Positions 29,001 through 36,890 of a stretch of 64,000 bases of DNA are shown in pieces (within the stretch, counting starts at the first letter, position 1; every line of letters starts with the position of its first letter). Source of the DNA: Congeria kusceri. Taxonomy: Eukaryota; Mollusca; Bivalvia; Myida; Dreissenidae. The stretch covers positions 9,462,215 to 9,526,214 of the forward strand of contig CM051029.1 of NCBI GenBank assembly GCA_027627225.1, in the 5' to 3' direction. Below the pieces are notes generated by a model that had not been told where the DNA came from, made no database searches, and was given only the letters and a program-made list of their open reading frames with translations. A program made the position numbers and the translations under genes.

Positions 29001-32000
29001 TTTTCATAAGGTGCAAGTGTCTCAGACTTATTGTCATGACGTGTAAGTGTCTCATACATATTGTCATGACTTGAAAGTGTCTCAAACTTATTGTCATGAG
29101 GTGCAAGTGTCTCAGACTTATTGTCATGACGTGCAATGGTCTCAGACTATTTGTCATGACATGTAGTTGTCTCAGACGTATTGTCATGATTTGCACGTGT
29201 CTGAGACTTATTTTCATGACGTAGAAGTTTCTCAGACTTACAGACTTATTGTCATGACTTACACGTGTCTCAGACATATTGTCATGACGTGCAAGTATAT
29301 CATACTTATTGTCATGAAGTGCAAGTGATTCATAATTATTGTCATGACGTTCAAGTGTCTCAGACTTATTGTCACGACGTGCAAGTGTCTCAGACTTATT
29401 GTCAAGACTTGCACGTCTATCGGACTTATTTTCATAAGATGCAAATGTCACAGACATATTGTCATAACTTGCACGTTTCTCAGACTTATTGTCATGACGT
29501 GCAAGTGTATCAGACGTATTGTCGTTACGTGTAAATGTCTCAGATTTATTGTCATCACGTGCAAGTGTCACAGACTTATTGTCAGGACGTGCAAGGGTCT
29601 CAGACTTATTGTCATAAATTGCAAGTGTCACAGACATAATGTCATGACTCGCACGGGTCTCAGACTTATTGACATAAGGTTCAAGTGTCTCAGATTTATT
29701 GTCATGAGGTGCAAGTGTCTCAGATGTATTGTCGTAAGGTGCAAGAGTCCCAGACTTATTGTCATGACATGCAAGTGTATCAGACTTATTGTCATGACGT
29801 GCACGTGTCTCAGGCTTATTCTCATGAGGTGCAAGTGTCTCATACTTATTGTCGTGACTTGCACGTGTCTCAGACTTATTGTCTTGACGTGCAAGTGTAT
29901 CAGACTTATTGTTATGACGTTCACGCTTCTCATAATTATTGTCATGACGTGCAAGTGTCTCAGACTTATTGTCACGACGTGCAAGTGTCTCAGACTTATT
30001 GTCAAGACTTGCACGTGTATCAGACTTATTTTCATAAGATGCAAATGTCACAGACATATTGTCATAACTTGCACGTTTCTCAGACTTATTGTCATACCTT
30101 GCAAGTGCCTCAGACATATTGGCATTACGTGCACGTGTCTCAGACTTATTGTCATGACGTGCAAGTGTATCAGACGTATTGTCGTTACGTGTAAATGTCT
30201 CAGATTTATTGTCATCGCGTGCAAGTGTCACAGACTTATTGTCAGGACGTGCAAGGGTCTCAGACTTATTGTCATAAATTGCAAGTGTCACAGACATAAT
30301 GTCATGACTCGCACGGGTCTCAGACTTATTGTCATAAGGTTCAAGTGTCTCAGATTTATTGTCATGAAGTGCAAGTGTCTCAGATGTATTGTCGTAAGGT
30401 GCAAGAGTCCCAGACTTATTGTCATGACATGCAAGTGTATCAGACTTATTGTCATGACATGCACGTGTCTCAGATTTATTGTCATAAGGTTCAAGTGTCT
30501 CAGATATATAGTCATGAGGTGCAAGTGTCTCAGATGTATTGTCGTAAGGTGCAAGAGTCCCAGACTTATTGTCGTGACTTGCACGTGTCTCAGACTTATT
30601 GTCTTGACGTGCAAGTGTATAAGACTTATTGTTATGACGTTCACGCGTCTCATAATTATTGTCATGACGTGCAAGAGTCTCAGACTTATTGTCATGACGT
30701 CTATGTGTATCAGACCTATTTGTAATGACGTGCACGTGTCTCAGACTTATTGTCATGACTTGCACGTGTCTCAGACTTATTGTCATACCTTGCAAGTGTC
30801 TCAGACTTATTGTCATACCTTGCAAATGTCTCACACCAATTGTCATACCTTGCAAGTGTCTCAGACTTATTGTCATGACGTCTATGTGTATCAGACTTAT
30901 TTGTCATGACGTGCACGTGTCTCAGAATTATTGTCATGACTTGCACGTGTCTCAGACTTATTGTCATACCTTACAAGTGTCTCAGACTTATTGTCATACC
31001 TTGCAAATGTCTCATACTTATTGTCATACCTTGCTAGTGTTTCAGACTTATTGTCATGATGTCTATGTGTATCAAACTTATTTGTCATGACGTGCACGTG
31101 TCTCAGACTTATTGTCATGACTTGCACGTGTCTCAGACTTATTGTCATACCTTGCAAGTGTCTCAGACTTATTGTCATACCTTGCAAATGTCTCACACTT
31201 ATTGTCATACCTTGCAAGTGTCTCAGACTGATTGTCATACGTTGCAAGTGTCTCAGACTTATTTTCATGACGTGCAAGTGTCTCAGACTTATTCTCATAC
31301 CTTGCAAGTGTTTCAGACATATTGTCATGACGTGCACGTGTTTCAGACATATTGTCATAATGTGCAAGTTTCCCAGACTTATTATCATGACGTGCAAGTA
31401 TCTCAGACTGATTGTCATGACGTGCAAGAGTCTCAGACTTATTGACATGACGTGTAGGTGTCTCAGTCATATTGTCATGACGTTCAATTATCTCAGACTT
31501 ATTGTCATAACGTGCATGTTTCTCAGACTTATTGCCATGACCTGCACGTTTCTCAGGCTTATTGTCATGACGTGCAAGTGTCTCATACTTATTGTCATGA
31601 CGTGCATGTTTCTCAGACTTATTGTCATAACTGGCACGTGTCTCAGACGTATTGTCATGACGTGTAATTATCTCAGACTTATTGTCATGACGTGCATGTT
31701 TCTCAGACTTATTGCCATGACGTGCACGTGTCTCTGACTTATTGTCATGACGTGCAAGTGTTTCAGACTTATTGTCATGACGTGCAAGTTTCTCATACTT
31801 ATCATGACGTGCACGTTTCTCATACTTATTGTCATGATTTGCACGTGTCTCAGACTTATTGTCATGACATTCACGTGTCTCAGACTTATTGTCTTGACGT
31901 GGACGTGTTTCAGACTTATTGTCGTGACTTGCTCGTGTATTAGACTTATTGTCACAACATGCACGTGTCTCAGACTTGTGGTCATGATATGCAGGTCTCT

Positions 32001-32273
32001 CAGACATATTGTCATAAGGTGCAAGTGTCTCAGACTTATTGTCATTACGTATAGATGTCTCAGACTTATTATCATGACGTGCAATTGTCTCAGACTTTTT
32101 GTCATGACTTGCACGTGTCTCAGGCTTATTGTCATGACGTGCAAGTGTCTTGGACTTATTTTCATGACGTATAGGTGTCCCAGACTTTTTGCCATTTCGC
32201 GTAATTGTCTCATACTTATTGCCATGATGTGTAGGTGTCTCAGACTTATTGTCATGGCAAGAATGCAGAGAAT
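17075..32273 (-). pseudogene. Copy A terminal exon, inflated by the 30-bp array
   Basis: The acceptor is a TTTTCAG at 32,274 and following, at the site homologous to the copy B and C acceptors and in the same phase (G|AT). The first residues after the junction, SLHSCHDNKSE, align with DLHARPDTNYE of copy B. The exon frame stays open from 32,273 through about 1.2 kb of array to a stop at 31,078-31,080 (HDK-stop). That stop is caused by one extra T in a unit. Beyond the array the original exon end is still recognisable: KYNTHAEQECHE, then CDYVNMKLSTL and TAA at 17,075-17,077. A TAG at about 17,306 lies in this distal frame too. Unless the array is spliced out or the frame corrected, a protein from this exon could not reach YVNM. 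Confidence 0.75.
17246..32255 (-). repeat. 30-bp coding-derived minisatellite, about 500 units
   Basis: Tandem 30-bp units contain 'cttattgtcatgacg' followed by 'tgcaagtgtctcaga' on the plus strand. On the minus strand they encode SETLARHDNK or variants (YETL, SETRASHDNK, SETLAPYDNK, SEILAPYDNK). Common variants replace the middle with 'acttgcacgtgtc', 'ataaggtgcaag' or 'ataccttgcaag'. Because 30 is divisible by 3 and most frames of the unit lack stops, long open frames occur on both strands (up to about 4.6 kb at 23,275-27,900). These are not coding evidence by themselves. Copy B holds one progenitor unit at the homologous exon position. Higher-order blocks recur at offsets of about 1,899, 3,328, 3,548 and 5,595 bp. 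Confidence 0.97.
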
Positions 32274-32607
32274 CTGAAAATATGTATATAATTGACGGGA
32301 AATGTTATAAGTTTAACATACGTATTGCATTTCAACATAGGCTCTCGTGGAAGATGTGAAACAATATTGTCCAGATGGTTTTAGATATGAAGATGACACC
32401 CTGCACATGTCATCTAAACAGTCATAAGGCATCGTTGTTGACGTATCAATCACCGCTGGATGTCCTTGACATTAACTGATTATTGTTGAAAGTTAGTTAC
32501 CGAATCTTTCAGAGCCAAATAAAATTATTAATGCCAGCATCTTTAAATACAATTGACGGCTATATGATTTTTGTTTTATTTAAATATTTGAAAATGTAAA
32601 TAGTTAC
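32274..32607 (-). other. Copy A terminal intron
   Basis: This intron is homologous to the copy B intron 46,097-46,420. Shared words include 'gaagatgacac' and 'ctgcacatgt', and the homology extends through both splice junctions. GT-AG ends are present (GTAACT donor, TTTTCAG acceptor). Confidence 0.7.
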
Positions 32608-32660
32608 CAGAGATACCGGTTGCATCAACTCCGTCTGTGTTTAAGGCCACCTTGTTTCGC
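32608..32660 (-). pseudogene. Copy A penultimate tail exon, 53 bp
   Basis: The exon is flanked by ATTCAG| and |GTAACT and has the same length (53 bp) and phases (2 in, 1 out) as the copy C exon at 51,854-51,906. It encodes RNKVALNTDGVDATGIS, whereas copy C encodes RNNDAPNTNESYETYRI. Both tyrosines of the copy C exon (YETY) are lost here. The exon itself is intact, but it belongs to a copy with inactivating lesions elsewhere. Confidence 0.65.
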
Positions 32661-33892
32661 CTGAATACAATTGCACAGTTTAATATTTAGTTGTTATTAT
32701 AAGGACTATTTATACAAAAAGTGCCCTACTGCATTAAAGCAATCCGTTAGTAACATAACACTAACAACCTAATACTACGAGGTTTGTCCTGAAAGCTCTT
32801 AGACTGCTCGAATATTATTTGATTTGCGTTAAGAAAAGTAATGGGAACAGCGCAGTTAACTTTGTTATCATGTAAATGTTACAGAATTTATTAAAATGAC
32901 ATTTCATATATTGTTATTAAATATATTTAATATCAGAAAAGATTTGTTTCTTCTTAAAATATGAAACGTTCACCGCGTCGTGGCTAGTTAGCAGCATTCA
33001 GACTAAGTTCAAAAAGAAAATGAGTATAATTTAATTTGCTTACCGGCCCCATGTTCAACCGTAAATCGACAAAACCATTTAAACACAAGTCCGTGCACGC
33101 AGACGAATATCCGTAATTCACGAATAACACGTGTCCGTAGCATTCATTCCGAGATTTACCCAAACCTGTTAACGCTGCATTGCTCCGTATGCTCAAGCGT
33201 TGTTTTATTTGACGTCATAAAACTTGTAGAATTCGCACACGTTTTAAATATACTTGAATGATGATATTGAGTTAAAAAGTTTAAACATTTATATACTACT
33301 GATAAATTTCAGAACAATTTAAAGTGCTCCGTTCTTCAGTAGTTGTGTTGCCAAGACTATGTAAACGAAGGGAATGTAGCGGTAGAACATGATGAAAATG
33401 CACAATATTGTTAGTAAAATACGTTTGAGCGTGTACACAAAGAAAAATTGTTTTAATATTATAATATTTAATTTTCCAACACCGGTCTACGAACTTTCCA
33501 GACAAATGCATGCCAAACTAAAGAAATTACAAACAAAATACATATTAACAAACTGTATTTAGACTGTACTATGATCGTTAGATATAAACCGATAAATGTA
33601 GCTAAATATACTGTTCTAAATACCAATGCAAATCGTGGGTTAAGAAAAGAAAAGAACGATGATCTCATACAAATATATTACCTGTGGTTTTCTACTTCCC
33701 GTGAAGCGGTTGATTTCAATGCTCAGGCAGAAAACATAGTACAATAAATAGTTTAAACATGTACATCGGCATTGAAAATACATAAATTGTAAATACAAAA
33801 ACTCGCTTGTTCTTTTCAGAGTTTCTAACATTAGTCAAACGAATCAATACATTGCTGTTTGAACGAACGTGTACTGATAGATTTGATTTAAC
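32661..33892 (-). other. Copy A intron(s) between TM and tail exons
   Basis: No confident counterpart of the 73-bp copy C exon (GQYEDLVREP) was found. A candidate donor (GGCCG|GTAAGC) lies at about 33,043, but its upstream frame reads unrelated residues. The open frame at 33,468-33,668 is hydrophobic by A+T composition and is not supported as an exon. Confidence 0.5.
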
Positions 33893-34014
33893 GTGATGTC
33901 TGTATCTCCATACAAATATTGCCGCAACGATGATGAAACCAAACCCTATGACTCCACCTACGACTCCACTAACAGCAGGTAAAGTAATAGCAGGTAAAGT
34001 TGAGCTATTGTCAT
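33893..34014 (-). pseudogene. Copy A transmembrane exon
   Basis: After a TTGCAG acceptor the frame reads DNSSTLPAITLPAVSG, then a helix-like segment VVGGVIGFGFIIVAAIFVW and a basic RYRHH stop-transfer. It aligns with GSVVGGILGVVFIITVFILL-RRYRSH of copy C. The copy C donor (CATG|GTAAATC) aligns with CACG|TTAAATC here, so the GT is TT. The nearest usable GT is one base upstream and would shift the exit phase from 1 to 0. The coordinates use that shifted donor. Confidence 0.75.
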
Positions 34015-34138
34015 CTGCAATTACACAAAAACAATGTGTCTTATTAACACCACATTACAAATAAGATTTTTCACATCGGATCTACTAGTAGCTCTAAGTG
34101 CGTCCTATACATGTCTGTCAAACGTTAATATCATATAC

Positions 34139-34432
34139 CATTTTATCAAGGGTCGATACGTTGATATCTTCCGTCCAACTGTGGAGGAGCATATTCTGTT
34201 CTCCGACCGCATGTTCATATGGTAAGTAGTCCTTGGCTTTAATCCCTGTAGTGTGTGTGTGTAAGTGTTCATAGTACGTGGTGTATATTAATCCATCCTT
34301 CAAAACCGATTTCAATGTATCGTATTGTGAAAGTCAGCTCCGCACCACCTTTAGATCCAGACATCCATTCAATAGTAATGGCAGTAGTTCCTGTCTGGAC
34401 CACAAATACTTCCATCGGGATTTCAGGTTTAG
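34139..34432 (-). pseudogene. Copy A fibronectin type III exon, frameshifted
   Basis: The first half reads KPEIPMEVFVV, then TIEWMSGSKGGAELTFTIRY, ending in GWINIHHVL and TGA (34,269-34,271). The second half, in another frame, reads GLKPRTTYHMNMRSENRI, matching GLKPDMTYQIKMMAENKI of copy C. The shift falls in a (CA)n microsatellite at about 34,249-34,263, so replication slippage is the likely cause. An FN3 fold could not be completed by this exon. Confidence 0.8.
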
Positions 34433-34481
34433 CTAAAACAGGGAAATGTACAAAATGTACAATTTATAGCACTGCGGTTGC

Positions 34482-34576
34482 TACGACGACTACTACTACT
34501 ACTACTACTACTACTACGACTACTACAACAACAACAACAACTACTACTACTACTACCACTATTACTACTACTACTG

Positions 34577-34610
<34 letters not shown>

Positions 34611-34985
34611 GACTACTACTACTACTACTATACTACTACTCCTACTACTACTCCTACCACTTCTACTACTACTACTACTACTACTACTACTGCTATTTAT
34701 ACCACAACTACTACAACTACTACTACTACTACTACTTATACTACTACTACTACTTCTACTACTACTACTACAACAACTACTACTAATACTACTACTACGA
34801 CTACTACTACTTCTACTACAATAACAATAACAGCAACAACAATTAACAACAACTACTACTAATAATAATACATGTACTACTACAACTACTACTACTAATA
34901 ATTCTACAACTACAACAACTACAACAACTATTACTACTACTACTACTTATATTACTTTTACTTCTACTACTACTACTACATTAGT
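34482..34985. repeat. (ACT)n microsatellite, about 500 bp
   Basis: ACT/CTA trinucleotide repeats with AAC and ACG interruptions lie in the copy A intron between the FN3 and Ig exons. Copy C has no such tract in the corresponding short intron (53,058-53,206), so it was gained in copy A. Apparent poly-Thr and poly-Leu frames are artefacts. Confidence 0.95.
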
Positions 34986-35085
34986 CATTTAGAATTTTTA
35001 GTTTATAGTGTACATGTTATATAGCAAAGCACAATTTTGAATTTGATTAGAATTTTTAGTTTAGATATAGAAAATAAAAACAAAC

Positions 35086-35406
35086 CCTGTGCACTAAGAT
35101 GAAATATTTCTGTTGTTGAACCAATCTGATTGGAAATATTCACTGTACATTTTCCAAAGTCACCAACATTAATATGGACACTCGTCATATTCGTATGCAT
35201 ACGGTCATCAGAGACACTGATCTGATAATTGCTGTCATTGGAAACATAACTCCATTCTTCAGTTTCACTTGTAAGTTTTGACCAAATAAAATAAGTAATA
35301 CTTGGCTCTGGATAAGCTTTTATAGTGAACATCAACACAGCGGTGTCATTAAGAGCTTTGTAGAGTGTTGTTAATGGGGATGCGAATGGAGATGTTTGTG
35401 GTGAAC
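35086..35406 (-). pseudogene. Copy A Cys-less Ig-like exon, frame intact
   Basis: The exon is 107 codons, phase 1-1, with an ACAAG acceptor and a |GTTTGT donor. It begins SPQTSPFASPLTTLYKALND and includes LMFTIKAYPEP, FIWSKL and GDFGKCTVNISN. It aligns along its length with the copy C exon at 53,207-53,521. The usual B-strand Cys is Phe or Thr in both copies, and the F-strand Cys is absent at the canonical spacing. The frame is intact although neighbouring exons are broken. Confidence 0.75.
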
Positions 35407-35533
35407 CTTGTGGAAGAAAGAGTTATTTTAAAATATTAACGGTTAATAGCAATCGCGTCAATGCATATCAACAGAAAATATAAATCGATATTAAATCTAA
35501 GCCTCAAAAAAAAAATTACGTATTTCAACTTAC

Positions 35534-35830
35534 ACAGTACCATGACATTCAGTGTCTGTTCATCCTGGGTCGAGTAATGGATGTTTTGTGCTTGGCATGT
35601 ATAGCTTCCTGCATCAAATTCACAACGTGCACGATGAAGACGAGCAGAGGCGTTATGCCCCAGTGATTCGTTGAGTACTGTTTTATTTCCATTTGTTGCA
35701 TAAACGATACTGACAACATGATTTGGATCACCATCAGCTGTACATACTTAATCGACAGATTGATCTTGTTCAACTGTTATAGTTTTATTATTTGCAGTAT
35801 TTGCATTGAATTTCACAGCGTTTGCTGCAT
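35534..35830 (-). pseudogene. Copy A Ig exon with in-frame stop
   Basis: The exon is 99 codons, phase 1-1 (TTACAG| and T|GTAAGT). It reads AANAVKFNANTANN, then ITVEQDQSVD-stop-VCTADGDPN, then FDAGSYTCQAQN, which is a clear I-set pattern with both cysteines. It aligns with the copy C exon at 53,633-53,926. TAA at 35,748-35,750 replaces a residue two before the first Cys. Confidence 0.8.
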
Positions 35831-35897
35831 CTGTAAGATGAAAGCATCATTAAAGCTGCATTTAAGTAATAAAAGATAGCAACCTTTGTAAACTTAC

Positions 35898-35985
35898 ACT
35901 GAACATCAAGGTAGAATTGTGGTTGACTTGACCCATATTCAATTGTGTTTCCTATAGCCACCATTATAGTGGCAGTATAAATGTG
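35898..35985 (-). pseudogene. Copy A Ig exon, 3' fragment only
   Basis: Only the C-terminal strand region remains: TATIMVAIGNTIEYGSSQ, then FYLDVQ, ending at T|GTAAGT. It aligns with the end of the copy C exon at 54,405-54,689 (PIGSEIVYGFSQ, FYVDVK). The 5' two-thirds, including the first Cys and Trp, cannot be found upstream and appears deleted. Confidence 0.65.
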
Positions 35986-36192
35986 TTGTGCTAATAATTA
36001 TTTGATTCATATATATGAATTGTATTCCTTTGTGCATATACTCATTATGAACACATACTCAAATCGGTAATAATATAATTTAGGCATATATAGAATTGCA
36101 ATTAGGCATGCAATAGTTTGTTTCCAGCCGCATAAGTTAAGTCTCGGTGTTCATGGCAATATTGTTAACTTGACATTAGTTCATCCACTTGC

Positions 36193-36453
36193 ATAGAACT
36201 TTGAGGGACGCTGACTTGTTTACTCTGTTTACTCTGTTTCCAAGACTGTCTACCATCGGGTTCGTTGCTGTACAAGTAATGATCTTAGTCATGCCACTAT
36301 CTACGTTATTTATGGACACATCGTTTCTGCTGTGTTTTTTATAAGACCATTCCAGAAAACGCTAGACAATGGACGGCTGTTTGCATATAATAAACGACCA
36401 CCGTTTAATAACCATCAGATCTTGGGTTATCTCTAAGTTGTTATTGTAGGTTA
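36193..36453 (-). pseudogene. Copy A Ig exon with in-frame TAG
   Basis: After TTTCAG| the frame reads TYNNNLEITQDLMVIKRWSF, then a TAG at 36,362-36,364, then DVSINNVDSG and IITCTATNPMVDSLGNRVN. It aligns with the copy C exon at 54,842-55,132 (IVRVIEGWSF, ITCTAINTMVDSLVNSV). The donor is GCAAGT rather than GTAAGT. The first Cys is followed by divergent sequence. Confidence 0.7.
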
Positions 36454-36890
36454 CTGAAATATGTATTAATTTGCATGCATTCAATGTTGTTTTAAAAGAG
36501 TGCAATTATATATATTATATCGAATACATTCATTTAAAAAAGGGTACGACCGGAAGATCAAACACAATTATTTATGGTCTTGCCCTTATGGATAATTAAC
36601 ATGTTAGTTGCGATTAACTTGGTTTTATTGAGGTTATACAGTTTGAATTAAAAACAAAAACAAACATGGTTAGCCAACGAAAGAAAAGGTAATTTAACAT
36701 GTGTGAGCAAATATTATATATAAAGCACATACAAGCACATGACAGAAACAACCTAGTCCTGTCCAGAAGATAATAAAGTTCAAATTGCATTAAAACAAAA
36801 TACGAAAAACACTTTGTCGTCTTGATAAATGTTTGAACATTTATAAAAATATTGCAGTTCGTAGCATTATCAAGCCTGCTGTAACCGACG
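36454..36890. other. Junction between copy A and segment 2
   Basis: No exon is recognised here. Receptor homology ends at about 36.45 kb, and homology to the left end of segment 1 (9.2 kb) begins by about 36.9 kb. The duplication breakpoint therefore lies in this interval. Confidence 0.5.

Larger units (their letters stand above)
17075..36453 (-). pseudogene. IgSF receptor copy A, pseudogene with giant terminal exon
   Basis: Exons recognisable by comparison with intact copy C are, 5' to 3' on the minus strand: Ig (36,453-36,193), an Ig fragment (about 35,985-35,898), Ig (35,830-35,534), Cys-less Ig-like (35,406-35,086), FN3 (34,432-34,139), TM (34,014-33,893), a short tail exon (32,660-32,608) and the terminal exon (32,273-17,075). 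Lesions are an in-frame TAG at 36,362-36,364, a TAA at 35,748-35,750, a TGA at 34,269-34,271 with a frameshift in FN3, loss of the aligned GT donor after TM, a missing 5' part of one Ig exon, and frameshifts across the 15-kb array. The exon encoding GQYEDLVREP in copy C has no confident counterpart. Ig domains N-terminal to 36.45 kb are absent, because segment 2 begins near 36.9 kb. Confidence 0.8.

Noticed and set aside
14890..32255. CRISPR-like appearance of 30- and 32-bp repeats
   Set aside because: The units are head-to-tail with no unique spacers, drift gradually and sit in an intron-containing animal locus. They are minisatellites.
17246..32255. Centromeric or telomeric satellite interpretation
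   Set aside because: The array is bounded on both sides by the halves of one receptor exon and has a coding progenitor in copy B, which a generic structural satellite would not explain.
17210..32277. Dozens of long open frames on both strands of the 30-bp array (up to 1,541 codons)
   Set aside because: A 30-bp period divisible by three and free of stops in most frames gives long open frames automatically. Several switch reading of the unit at odd-length units. Only the minus-strand frame continuous with the exon has an evolutionary reason to be considered.
33468..33668. Hydrophobic 66-codon frame near the copy A TM exon
   Set aside because: The true TM exon is at 33,893-34,014 by homology. 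This frame has no counterpart in copy C and its hydrophobicity follows from A+T-rich codons.
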